Of a stretch of DNA of 40,281 nucleotides, positions 33,175 to 39,635 are shown in pieces (within the stretch, counting starts at the first letter, position 1; every line of letters begins with the position of its first letter). The stretch is from a virus. A program made the position numbers and the translations under genes. Under the pieces are notes generated by a model. The model did not search any database. It had not been told where the DNA came from and worked only from the letters and a program-made list of their open reading frames with translations. Location: positions 1-40,281 of the IMG/VR virus record IMGVR_UViG_3300026483_000010; one strand, 5' to 3'.

Positions 33175-35584
33175 CTTTAGGTTTTACTTTTTTGTTTTTA
33201 TCCGTGTATATTATCATCCACTTACCATTCATATCTCTGTCTTCCATTGGCTCTAGTCCTGTTGTAAAAATAGCAAAAGCTTTTAACCATTTATAAAACG
33301 CAGTCCTGGATATTGTCATCTTTGCTTTTGGTGCATAATCAGGATTGTCTTGAATGAATTCTAAATATAGTTCATTTTTATAAATTTTTTGATCAAATTT
33401 TAATGAATCGTGTTTAGCAATCCCATCAATCAAACCACACCATTCTATAAACTCGTGACAAGTTTCAGCTGATAGCTTTCTAATAGATAAGTTTTTGAAC
33501 TTAGATTTTAATAGTCCGTTTTTAAGATAGAACATTAAATTTTCTACCATATAATTATCAAATATACACCATTCTTCTTGAGACCATTCAGAGAATAAAA
33601 GTTTACCAAACTCTACCAATGGTGTAAAGTCTTTTGTATAAAATTGTTTAAACTCTAACTCCCATTTTCTTCTCTCAAATGAATTACCCTTACCTTTAAT
33701 TGCGTAGTTAGTTGTGATTGCAACCTTTGGAGATTTATTAAATGGTATCTTGATTGCATCTTTATTTTTCTTTTCCAATGTTAGTCCTTCCGTGACAACA
33801 CTAAATAGTCTTTCAAAATCAAAATGTTTTTTTACATCATCAAAACATAGTACTTGTGTATCAGCAGATACTAATTGATATGCAAATGATTTTTCAAAAT
33901 TAAAAGCTTTACCATCTATTACAACTAATTTTTTCATTTGGTTGATGGCATTCATAAACAAACCTTTACCTGTCCCTCCTTCAGGATTCTCAGATATAAC
34001 CTCATCATTTAAAATTACGGCAGGACAATATGAAAAATTCTTGTATGCGTGTAACAAGTAACCTATGGTACTTTCCATAGACCTTATAGTTAATTTGTCG
34101 CCTCCTGCAATATTACTAATAAATGTTTTGTAGTCGCATTCATACGTTTCACAAAGATCAAAGTCTCTATCTATTACCTGGTCTTTCCAAACATAACCAC
34201 CTAAATCTAAATAATCAATAGCAGTCTTGCTATCCTTTTGAACTTTTACTGCACAGTTTCTGTAATATAAGTAAGCAGTATTTTTATCATCTTCTATAAA
34301 ATAAACATCTACTGTTCCTAGTAAAGACAAAAACTCTTCTCTAAAAAACCTTGTCTTGTCTGCAAAGTAATTGTAAACAGACATATCATCTAATACCTCT
34401 AAATATCCCAAAACAAAATCTTTTATTTCCTCTTCATTTGTATGATCAATTAAGTTGTTAGTTACTCTTACAAATATAAAGTTCTTGCTACCCTCTGGAG
34501 CATACTTATAAAAACCATTGTCCTCCAGGAATTGTCTAAAAAGATAGTGTATAATATTTATTACACCTTTCTCATTCTTATTCCAAAATCTTTTATCGCT
34601 TTCATCTTCCTCGATTGTGTGAATCACAGAGTCAATAACCGCATCTTCAATATTTGATTCAGATAACTGAAGACGGATTTCTTTTTTTGATACTCCACGC
34701 TTGAGTTTCATTCTTACTTGGTTTACCTTATCCTCATCTTCATAGTATTTAGATCCAAAGTTTTGAGTATGCAGGTATGCAGAGTTTATTGTGGTCTTAA
34801 TTTCAGAGGCTGAGAAGTCACTTGATTCAAAAGATGACATAATGTATTCAGCTAAAGATTTATTGACTCCATAGTCGTTAAAAGCAGCCGCAAGTACATA
34901 AACGTTATTGTTTCTTTCGCCACTTTTTAATCCATACTTTTTGTTCCACCATTTCATAAGTATGTCTACAATTTTATTTTCGTCTGTGACTGGTATTGTA
35001 GGTCTTGCAGTATACTTATCAACGGGTTTAAATTCTTGCTCCTCTATTTTTTTCCAAGTCTGTGAGTTTACATTAAGGTGAAGCAGAGGGTCATATGATT
35101 CATAACATACCCTTGAAATATTCTTTGATGTTTTGTCAAAGTAATCTGATTTGAAATATTTTTCAAGAGATAAAAAAAATAATTTATGGTTGTCTGGTTC
35201 TTTTGGTATTCTAACCAATGCTTTTAAACCATTGCCACTAGGAGATACAAAGACAGAGTAGACATATCTATCCTTTGATAGTCTTTCCTTTTCAGAAATC
35301 ATATCTTTCTTTGTGTTGTAGCCATCAAAGTCCAGGCATATAAAACCACTATGCTCAAGTATTGAATCGTCTGCTCTCTTTTTAAATGTTCCCGAAAAAC
35401 AAATTGCAGGTAGATTCTTTTTGAGTTCTTGTCGTACTTTTTTATCCTTTTCTTTTCTTATTTGCTTTATAAGTTCTTTTGACTTACCATCTTTAATTCT
35501 ATCCAGGATAGAGTCTAAGTCTCTATAAAAAGGAGTTGAGGTGTCCTTGATATTTCTAAATATCGTTATTTTACTTTCTTCCAT
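33158..35584 (-). CDS. Primase-helicase: VirE/BT4734-like N-terminus plus SF3 helicase
   Basis: This encodes 808 aa. Residues about 55-150 have the Bacteroidota VirE/BT4734 pattern: LPAICFSGTFKKR, HSGFICLDFDGYN and VFVSPSGNGLKALVRIP. A helical segment near 200-260 (KSGERNNNVYVLAAAFNDYG) resembles a primase C-terminal domain. The C-terminal half is an SF3 helicase: Walker A PEGGTGKG with K540, Walker B LCFDDV with D582 and D583, then motif C VAITTNY and FERRKWELEF. It would prime and unwind phage DNA at forks. It starts 19 bp downstream (in its direction) of an AT palindrome, and follows a terminator, so it likely has its own promoter. Its stop overlaps the 86-aa gene by 17 bp. Confidence 0.88.
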   Translation of the reverse strand: MEESKITIFRNIKDTSTPFYRDLDSILDRIKDGKSKELIKQIRKEKDKKVRQELKKNLPAICFSGTFKKRADDSILEHSGFICLDFDGYNTKKDMISEKERLSKDRYVYSVFVSPSGNGLKALVRIPKEPDNHKLFFLSLEKYFKSDYFDKTSKNISRVCYESYDPLLHLNVNSQTWKKIEEQEFKPVDKYTARPTIPVTDENKIVDILMKWWNKKYGLKSGERNNNVYVLAAAFNDYGVNKSLAEYIMSSFESSDFSASEIKTTINSAYLHTQNFGSKYYEDEDKVNQVRMKLKRGVSKKEIRLQLSESNIEDAVIDSVIHTIEEDESDKRFWNKNEKGVINIIHYLFRQFLEDNGFYKYAPEGSKNFIFVRVTNNLIDHTNEEEIKDFVLGYLEVLDDMSVYNYFADKTRFFREEFLSLLGTVDVYFIEDDKNTAYLYYRNCAVKVQKDSKTAIDYLDLGGYVWKDQVIDRDFDLCETYECDYKTFISNIAGGDKLTIRSMESTIGYLLHAYKNFSYCPAVILNDEVISENPEGGTGKGLFMNAINQMKKLVVIDGKAFNFEKSFAYQLVSADTQVLCFDDVKKHFDFERLFSVVTEGLTLEKKNKDAIKIPFNKSPKVAITTNYAIKGKGNSFERRKWELEFKQFYTKDFTPLVEFGKLLFSEWSQEEWCIFDNYMVENLMFYLKNGLLKSKFKNLSIRKLSAETCHEFIEWCGLIDGIAKHDSLKFDQKIYKNELYLEFIQDNPDYAPKAKMTISRTAFYKWLKAFAIFTTGLEPMEDRDMNGKWMIIYTDKNKKVKPKDELEF

Positions 35585-35602
35585 TATGTTGATTTTGTGA
35601 TC

Positions 35603-35620
35603 CTATATATATATATATAG
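35603..35620. other. 18-bp AT palindrome, candidate DNA-unwinding element
   Basis: The sequence CTATATATATATATATAG is perfectly self-complementary and is flanked on the side away from the primase by T-rich and A-rich runs (35621-35641). Alternating AT of this length melts or extrudes easily, as do origin unwinding elements. It lies in the only non-coding spacer of more than 120 bp in the early module, next to the primase-helicase gene. As RNA in the primase leader it would be a weak hairpin 19 nt before the start codon. Confidence 0.5.
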
Positions 35621-35650
35621 TTTTTTTTATTATATTTTTTTGTTTGCCAC

Positions 35651-35685
35651 GTCTAAGGGAAAAAATTAACATTTCCAACATAGAC
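35651..35685. repeat. Interrupted inverted repeat in the primase leader
   Basis: GTCTA (35651-35655) pairs with TAGAC (35681-35685), and inside it GGAAA (35658-35662) pairs with TTTCC (35672-35676) around a 9-nt loop, with short unequal bulges of 2 and 5 nt. The element lies between the terminator at 35699 and the AT palindrome. It may be an operator for the primase transcript or part of an origin. It is short, so chance is not excluded. Confidence 0.35.
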
Positions 35686-35690
35686 AAGGT

Positions 35691-35716
35691 AAAAGAAAAG
35701 GGGAGTTTCCTCCCCT
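35691..35716 (-). terminator. Intrinsic terminator after the SSB-like gene
   Basis: On the minus strand AGGGGAG pairs with CTCCCCT (7 bp, 35699-35705 with 35710-35716) around a GAAA tetraloop, and TTTCTTTT follows (35698-35691). It lies 22 bp after the stop of the SSB-like gene and separates the recombination operon from the primase operon. GC pairs of this density stand out from the AT-rich surroundings. Confidence 0.85.
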
Positions 35717-35738
35717 ATACTTAATACTTTACCTTTAA

Positions 35739-36002
35739 TTAAAAAGGCAAGTCAGCAGTTTTTTCTTCTTCCTTTGCAGGTTGATCCTCTTGTTTCTTAG
35801 GTACGAACGTATCTAATTCAACATAAGGCTTTCCAGACTTTGCCGTAAGTACATTTAAATTTACCCAACCATTTTTATGATTAGCTTTTAGAAATGTAAT
35901 AGCTTCTTCAACTTTTACGCTGATGTTACCAATTACGAACTCTGGTGCGTTCTCTCTTCTTTTGAAAAGAAATCCGTCTGCAAAAATTTTGTCTTGTGAC
36001 AT
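35739..36002 (-). CDS. Probable single-stranded DNA-binding protein (SSB-like)
   Basis: This encodes 87 aa from ATG 36002; a longer frame reaching 36161 is open but would overlap the exonuclease gene in another frame, and the shorter start follows an intergenic leader. The product starts MSQDKIFADGFLFKRRENAP and has alternating strands with aromatic residues (GWVNLNVL, PYVELDTF), consistent with a small OB-like barrel. The last 20 residues are acidic and end TADLPF, the hallmark tip by which SSB proteins recruit partners. It follows annealase and exonuclease genes, as phage SSBs often do. The core fold is inferred; the tail is seen directly. A structured leader precedes it. Confidence 0.62.
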   Translation of the reverse strand: MSQDKIFADGFLFKRRENAPEFVIGNISVKVEEAITFLKANHKNGWVNLNVLTAKSGKPYVELDTFVPKKQEDQPAKEEEKTADLPF

Positions 36003-36023
36003 AATATAAAGTATTAATTTTGA

Positions 36024-36054
36024 GTGCTTAGTAGGAGAAGCACATCTGACTCCT
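36024..36054 (-). promoter_or_regulatory. Potential H-type pseudoknot in the SSB-like gene leader
   Basis: In minus-strand RNA sense, AGGAG (36054-36050) is followed by a 6-nt loop, GTGCTT (36043-36038), CTCCT (36037-36033), ACU and AAGCAC (36029-36024). GTGCTT pairs with AAGCAC (6 bp) and AGGAG pairs with the loop CTCCT (5 bp), giving a classic H-type pseudoknot with a 6-nt L1 and a 3-nt L3. An AU-rich, unpaired stretch then leads to the ATG at 36002. T4 gene 32 has the same layout for autogenous repression by its product. The function here is inference. Confidence 0.5.
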
Positions 36055-36057
36055 TTT

Positions 36058-36795
36058 TTATAAATCTTGTATTGTAATGTGTTGAGATATTTCCATCTCT
36101 GCATTATCTGTAAAGAAATTATTATAAACTTCAATCGCCTTTTGCACCTTTGCTCTACCACCTATTAAAAAATCCTCTGTTGGTGTAAAGATACCTAGTC
36201 TACCAGAAACCTTGCAAACTACATAAAATATTACAGGTTTACCGAATATCTGCTGATAAATATATGCTTGACTGTCGTAATTATAGTCACGAGAACTCCA
36301 CTTAAATTTATCTATGTTTGAGGTAGTTTTGATGTCAATAAGTATCTCTGGAGTTATAATATCTGCCTTACCCTTCCATTTTAAACCAAATAATTCTGTA
36401 ATTCCTGGTACTTCATATTTATTTAATGGATTAAATATATCAGAATGAAACCTAAAGTTTGATCTCACTTTATTTATTAAAAAATCTAAGTGGTCTTGCT
36501 CTTTTTTTAACAATAAAATCTTACCCTCTTCAGCTGAAGCTTCCTTGTATGCTTTTGTAGATCTTGTTGAGGAGTCTATAATTTTAAATAACTCCAGTTT
36601 TTCAGGCTCTAATATTGAAACGTGAAAATATCTTCCTGCAACCATTGGCACAGTTTCTTCCTTTCCTTGACCATACTTGTGTGGCTCTTTCAATAAAGTC
36701 CATATATCAGAGTTTGACATATATTGTTTACCAAACTTTCCATAGTATTCCTTATCGTCCTGGAGTTTTTCTAGTATCTCCTTTTTAGTTAGCAT
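36058..36795 (-). CDS. RecE-like PD-(D/E)XK exonuclease
   Basis: This encodes 245 aa. The nuclease core is clear: GRYFH near 54-58 (motif I His region), then KGKADIITPEILIDIKTT with D145 and D154-x-K156, and a helix with DSQAYIYQQIFG (Q176). This is the RecE/exonuclease VIII and Cas4-like type of PD-(D/E)XK protein, which degrades one strand of duplex ends to give 3' tails. It overlaps the annealase gene by 11 bp, the classic exonuclease-annealase pair of phage recombination. The leader of the SSB-like gene follows it. The family call is firm, the polarity of digestion is from family knowledge. Confidence 0.82.
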   Translation of the reverse strand: MLTKKEILEKLQDDKEYYGKFGKQYMSNSDIWTLLKEPHKYGQGKEETVPMVAGRYFHVSILEPEKLELFKIIDSSTRSTKAYKEASAEEGKILLLKKEQDHLDFLINKVRSNFRFHSDIFNPLNKYEVPGITELFGLKWKGKADIITPEILIDIKTTSNIDKFKWSSRDYNYDSQAYIYQQIFGKPVIFYVVCKVSGRLGIFTPTEDFLIGGRAKVQKAIEVYNNFFTDNAEMEISQHITIQDL

Positions 36796-37378
36796 AGTAA
36801 GAGTTTAATTCTTTCTTATTAGATGCAGGAATTGTAAATCTATCTTCAAGATTTTTTATTAATTGTGCAAACGGAACTGACTTGTTATTCTTTATATATG
36901 AAACACAGTCTGCCCAATTTTTATGAGTCTTCTTTAAAGATGGCTTTACACTTTTCTTTACAGGTGGTTTATCTTCAGAAACATCAACCAAGTCTTCTCC
37001 TGCCCATAAAGATAATCCTAATCCGTGCATTCCAATAGCTTTTACCATTGATCTCTGAATAGCTTTATTAACATCAAAAGATGTAACGTTTTCTACCTTT
37101 ATAGATCTGTTCTGATGATTCATAATTGGTAGGTAATCAATATGTTCTACCCCTCCAACAGTTACACCAACTTTTACATAAGCAGTATTTCCATCTGTAA
37201 AGTAGTTTAAACCCGTGTGGTCTGATTCATATACTTTTCTATTTGCATCTGGGTACTTGTCTTTTATAATCGCCCAAGCATATGCCCAAGACAAATAATC
37301 GAATCTTCCCTTTTTTTCAATTTTATCCTTAACATTAATAGATGCTAATGCTTTGAATGTAGTCGTAGTTTTTGTCAT
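36785..37378 (-). CDS. Single-strand annealing protein, Sak3 type (DUF1071)
   Basis: This encodes 197 aa. Family landmarks of DUF1071 are present in order: FDYLSWAYAWAIIKDKYPDA (about 26-45), YFTDGNTAYVKVGVTV, HIDYLPIMNHQNRSI, and TSFDVNKAIQRSMVKAIGMHGLGLSLWAGEDL (about 99-130). These proteins anneal complementary single strands in recombination-dependent replication. It is followed by the RecE-like exonuclease (11-bp overlap) and the SSB-like gene, giving a complete three-part recombinase set. Its start overlaps the upstream gene through ATGA. The C-terminal 55 residues are basic and variable. Confidence 0.87.
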   Translation of the reverse strand: MTKTTTTFKALASINVKDKIEKKGRFDYLSWAYAWAIIKDKYPDANRKVYESDHTGLNYFTDGNTAYVKVGVTVGGVEHIDYLPIMNHQNRSIKVENVTSFDVNKAIQRSMVKAIGMHGLGLSLWAGEDLVDVSEDKPPVKKSVKPSLKKTHKNWADCVSYIKNNKSVPFAQLIKNLEDRFTIPASNKKELNSYYAN

Positions 37379-37800
37379 AATTTCTCTTTTTTAATAATTT
37401 GTGTGTATTTTTTTATAATGTTATCTCTCTTTTGCTTGAGGTAATCGTAATGCTTTTTATTATTTCTTTGATTTACCTCGTTCTGTATTTTTTGTGTGAT
37501 GGCATCAATCTGTTCTTTATAAGTCCTTTTTAATATATGATAAACACCATTTCTAAATCCTCGATTTATAAAATAGATGTAGTCATCATAACTAATCTCT
37601 TTATAATCTAGTCCTGCTTTTTTTGTATTGTATATTTTTATTCCTTTAGACGAGTTAACGATCTTTATACCTTTAAATAGTATTGCATCGTTATTTTTAG
37701 TTGTTAGTTTAATGGTCTTAGAGTCTGAATTAGCCTCGTCCCACACCTCATACAAACTATCTAATGGACTTAACAACATTCCTCTGCTTTTTCTAAACAT
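37375..37800 (-). CDS. Hypothetical basic protein, up to 141 aa
   Basis: A protein with a beta-rich first half (TIKLTTKNNDAILFKGIKIV) and a very basic helical second half (NQRNNKKHYDYLKQKRDNI), ending in a Lys-rich tail, consistent with nucleic acid binding. Two starts are possible: 37800, which overlaps the DnaA-like gene by 31 bp, or ATG 37779 (ATGTTGTTAAG), which lies across the stop region with a 10-bp overlap and looks like normal coupling. It ends in ATGA overlap with the annealase. The function is unknown; a link to the recombination set is likely from position. Confidence 0.6.
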   Translation of the reverse strand: MFRKSRGMLLSPLDSLYEVWDEANSDSKTIKLTTKNNDAILFKGIKIVNSSKGIKIYNTKKAGLDYKEISYDDYIYFINRGFRNGVYHILKRTYKEQIDAITQKIQNEVNQRNNKKHYDYLKQKRDNIIKKYTQIIKKEKL

Positions 37801-38084
37801 TCAGAAACAAAAGCCTGGAAATCTTTATCTTTACTAGATATAATATCTTCCTTAACTCTATTAATTCCATTTCTTACAGTTTCATAAGTAGTACTATACC
37901 CCTTGTTATCCATAAGAGAAATGATTTGATTAATTGTCATTGGTCTCTGGTAACATAAGTTGTAAAGAATCTGTCTTGCCTTTGCCAACTCTCTCTTCCT
38001 TGATGAAGAAAATAATTCCTCTTCAGTTAAGTCTAATCCATCACAGATAAGTTTGACATACATATTAAATATTCCTTTCTTCAT
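37770..38084 (-). CDS. Divergent DnaA domain IV-like protein
   Basis: This encodes 104 aa (97 if the start is ATG 38063, which lies 1 bp after the preceding stop). The segment LFSSSRKRELAKARQILYNLC (about 24-44) followed by MTINQIISLMDNKGYSTTYETVRNGI (49-74) matches the shape of DnaA domain IV: a basic helix with the ARQ motif, then a helix-turn-helix. The usual GGRDH signature is replaced by NKGYST, so the specificity is probably altered. It is a second such protein in the window. It may be an early transcription regulator or a replication initiator. Homology is judged by eye. Confidence 0.62.
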   Translation of the reverse strand: MKKGIFNMYVKLICDGLDLTEEELFSSSRKRELAKARQILYNLCYQRPMTINQIISLMDNKGYSTTYETVRNGINRVKEDIISSKDKDFQAFVSECLEKAEECC

Positions 38085-38235
38085 TGTTTTTTTCTGGTTT
38101 TAATTCATAATTATACTGCTGACCTAACATTGTAAAATATTCTTTCCATAAGAACTCTGTTGGTACTTTTGTTAAAGGCTTAGAGTCTTGCTCTACCTCT
38201 CTAGTTTCGATAAATTTTTCGCTTGATTTTCCCAT
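38065..38235 (-). CDS. Micro-gene, 56 aa, upstream of the DnaA-like gene
   Basis: ATG at 38235 opens 56 codons ending with TAA at 38067-38065. The product starts MGKSSEKFIETREVEQDSKP and is charged, with a central aromatic stretch (FLWKEYFTMLGQQYNY). It overlaps the longer start of the DnaA-like gene by 20 bp, or lies 1 bp upstream of the ATG at 38063, which is typical coupling. No function is recognised. Confidence 0.5.
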   Translation of the reverse strand: MGKSSEKFIETREVEQDSKPLTKVPTEFLWKEYFTMLGQQYNYELKPEKNNEERNI

Positions 38236-38268
38236 TTGATTTTAATTAATTTGTGTTTGTAAAAGTAA

Positions 38269-38415
38269 TTAATTTAAAGTTAATATACAAGTAATTACTA
38301 TTATAATTATCATTACAATAGATATAAACATAACCTTGTATGACTCTTCCATCTTCTTAGGACTTCGACCTTGATTACTTCTGTATTGTCTAATTTTCTT
38401 CTTTATTTTTTTCAT
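38269..38415 (-). CDS. Small membrane protein, 48 aa
   Basis: ATG 38415 opens 48 codons ending with TAA at 38271-38269. It has a very basic N-terminus (MKKIKKKIRQYRSNQGRSPK) and one strong transmembrane segment at about residues 28-47 (VMFISIVMIIIIVITCILTL), so it should sit in the inner membrane with its basic end inside. It overlaps the 41-aa gene by 26 bp. A short basic-plus-one-helix layout is seen in some holins, spanins and host-takeover peptides, but none is identified here. Confidence 0.5.
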   Translation of the reverse strand: MKKIKKKIRQYRSNQGRSPKKMEESYKVMFISIVMIIIIVITCILTLN

Positions 38416-38515
38416 TTTTGAATTGATCTAATTTTTGTTGTAACTTTCTTATTAATTTAAAGTCTGGTTTTAATTTTAATTTTTCAAATAAAATTTGTTT
38501 TATTATTTTTTTCAT
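38390..38515 (-). CDS. Micro-gene, 41 aa, Lys-rich
   Basis: ATG 38515 overlaps the stop of the 3D-domain gene through ATGA (38515-38512) and opens 41 codons ending with TAG at 38392-38390. The product is helical and Lys-rich (MKKIIKQILFEKLKLKPDFK start; KLDQFKNEKNKEEN end). The exact stop-start overlap supports translation. No function is known. Confidence 0.45.
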   Translation of the reverse strand: MKKIIKQILFEKLKLKPDFKLIRKLQQKLDQFKNEKNKEEN

Positions 38516-38883
38516 TCTACTAAGCTTATTATTACGTTAGTCCACTTGCCTCCTTTTTTAGATTTGTTTACTAAAAAGTCTATCCTACTTATCCACCTTT
38601 TATTCATTCGATCTTCTATTGTCCAGACTCCATTCATTTCATCTGCGTTTTCAACAAGAATCTTTTCGCCCATCTTAAATCCTAACTGCTCAAGGTCTCT
38701 GCTTACTGCAACCCACCTGTGTCCTTGTGGGTTGTCTTCATTTATTTTCTTACCACTTGCAGTAGTTAAATAATCTGCATTGCATTGCTCTGGAGTTGCG
38801 TGGTATATTGTAGCAGTAACTAAAAAACCTTGTTCTTCAAAATCGTATAAAAATAGTGCCATAATTAAAAGTATTGTTTTCAT
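38512..38883 (-). CDS. 3D-domain/RlpA-like double-psi beta-barrel protein, secreted
   Basis: This encodes 123 aa. A short hydrophobic start (MKTILLIMALFLY) is a probable signal peptide. The body follows the 3D-domain layout: TATIYHATPEQCNADYLTTASG, then RWVAVSRDLEQLGFKMGEKILV, GVWTIEDRMNKRWISRIDFLV, with the conserved Asp near the C-terminal (RID) and the earlier TASG and SRDL motifs. Relatives cut or bind peptidoglycan glycan strands. In this operon it is an early gene, 4-bp-coupled to its upstream neighbour and by ATGA to the next. A cell-wall remodelling or lysis role is probable, but catalytic activity is not proven for such short forms. Confidence 0.72.
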   Translation of the reverse strand: MKTILLIMALFLYDFEEQGFLVTATIYHATPEQCNADYLTTASGKKINEDNPQGHRWVAVSRDLEQLGFKMGEKILVENADEMNGVWTIEDRMNKRWISRIDFLVNKSKKGGKWTNVIISLVE

Positions 38884-39245
38884 ATTTCTGCCGTAAAATA
38901 AAGTTCAGACTCATCTGGGTTATTATCAAAATAATCTTTCATTTGCTTACCCATTCTATGATCAGCATATTCAGACATATCTTGACTACTTACCCCAAAC
39001 TTTTTCATCTTTTCGTCATTATAGAGCCAATCATCTTTAAACATTTTGTTAACTCTGTCTACTGCTCCCGTTTCTTCAATTTCTTTTAATTCTTCCACTA
39101 TTGCCTTGTAGCTATCTTCTTTATAAACTACATAATCAATGTAACCAGACTCTTGCTCTATTGCACCAAATCTTTCTCCTGCATCACTGCCTTGTACTGC
39201 GAACATAAATTTACCATCTATGTCTCCGTTGTAATATCTACCCAT
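38880..39245 (-). CDS. Hypothetical protein, 121 aa
   Basis: A protein starting MGRYYNGDIDGKFMFAVQGS, followed by DAGERFGAIEQESGYIDYVVYK. The second half is acidic and helical (KAIVEELKEIEETGAVDRVN; FDNNPDESELYFT). No Cys or membrane segment. I have seen this start in proteins of marine phages but know no function. Its stop is coupled to the 3D-domain gene by 4 bp. It is likely cytoplasmic and expressed early. Confidence 0.6.
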   Translation of the reverse strand: MGRYYNGDIDGKFMFAVQGSDAGERFGAIEQESGYIDYVVYKEDSYKAIVEELKEIEETGAVDRVNKMFKDDWLYNDEKMKKFGVSSQDMSEYADHRMGKQMKDYFDNNPDESELYFTAEI

Positions 39246-39250
39246 AATTT

Positions 39251-39526
39251 CTATTTATTTATTTTTGTTAATTTATTATCTTCTCCGTGAAAATCTATTG
39301 CAAACCATATTTGTTCCATAGTCGCTTCGTTTGTTAAAGCCATTTCCAAAACTTCTTGTGCCTCTTCTTCTGTGCATTTAAAGTCCCTAAAAACATCTTC
39401 TGTACTCCATAGATTATCAACGAAATACCCATTGTTTTTAAGCGTTTTTTTCGCCTCTTCTATTTTTCGCCAAGTATCAAATACTTCGTTTTCAATAGCA
39501 TTGTGTTTAATTTCTGCTTTTGCCAT
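39251..39526 (-). CDS. Hypothetical protein, 91 aa
   Basis: An acidic, helical protein starting MAKAEIKHNAIENEVFDTWR, with TEEEAQEVLEMALTNEATM near residue 52-70 and a short end with ending NKLTKINK. No motif is recognised. It starts 21 bp after the tRNA-like element and is followed 5 bp later by the 121-aa gene. Spacing and composition fit an early phage gene. Confidence 0.58.
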   Translation of the reverse strand: MAKAEIKHNAIENEVFDTWRKIEEAKKTLKNNGYFVDNLWSTEDVFRDFKCTEEEAQEVLEMALTNEATMEQIWFAIDFHGEDNKLTKINK

Positions 39527-39546
39527 AATTTTAATTTATTGATTAG

Positions 39547-39630
39547 CAACTAGAAAAAGAATCGAACCTTTTTTACTCGTCAGTAAGTTTTGCCTCCGTA
39601 CCTAAACGTGTGGCTTATCCAAACCTAGTT
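39547..39630 (-). ncRNA. tRNA-like cloverleaf element
   Basis: On the minus strand an acceptor-like stem AACTAGG pairs with TCTAGTT (39630-39624 with 39554-39548), followed by discriminator G at 39547. A T-arm has stem AAAGG/CTTTT and loop TTCGATT, within GGTTCGATTC, the tRNA B-box consensus. Between them are a hairpin GCC...GGC (residues 17-39, loop TTAGGT) and a hairpin TTACT-GACG-AGTAA (45-58). No normal D-loop GG, 7-nt anticodon loop or CCA end is found, so it is a degenerate or unusual tRNA. It lies exactly between two genes. Confidence 0.5.
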
Positions 39631-39635
39631 GTTTT

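Noticed and set aside
35603-35641. AT palindrome plus T-run as a plus-strand terminator
   Set aside because: No gene on the plus strand ends there, and an all-AU hairpin would be weak; origin or leader roles are more likely.
35675-35698. Minus-strand promoter for the primase gene at TACCTTG
   Set aside because: It misses the TAnnTTTG consensus by one base in the TTTG part and has no -33 element, so it was not listed, though a promoter must exist near here if the terminator at 35699 works.
36003-36161. N-terminal extension of the SSB-like gene
   Set aside because: The extra 53 codons overlap the exonuclease gene in another frame and read as a Cys/Lys/Arg-rich shadow; the internal ATG 36002 begins a well-formed protein after a structured leader.
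39547-39630. Standard tRNA with Val (GAC) or Arg (ACG) anticodon
   Set aside because: Neither placement gives a 5-bp anticodon stem with a 7-nt loop, and no D-loop GG is in the right place. I keep it only as tRNA-like.
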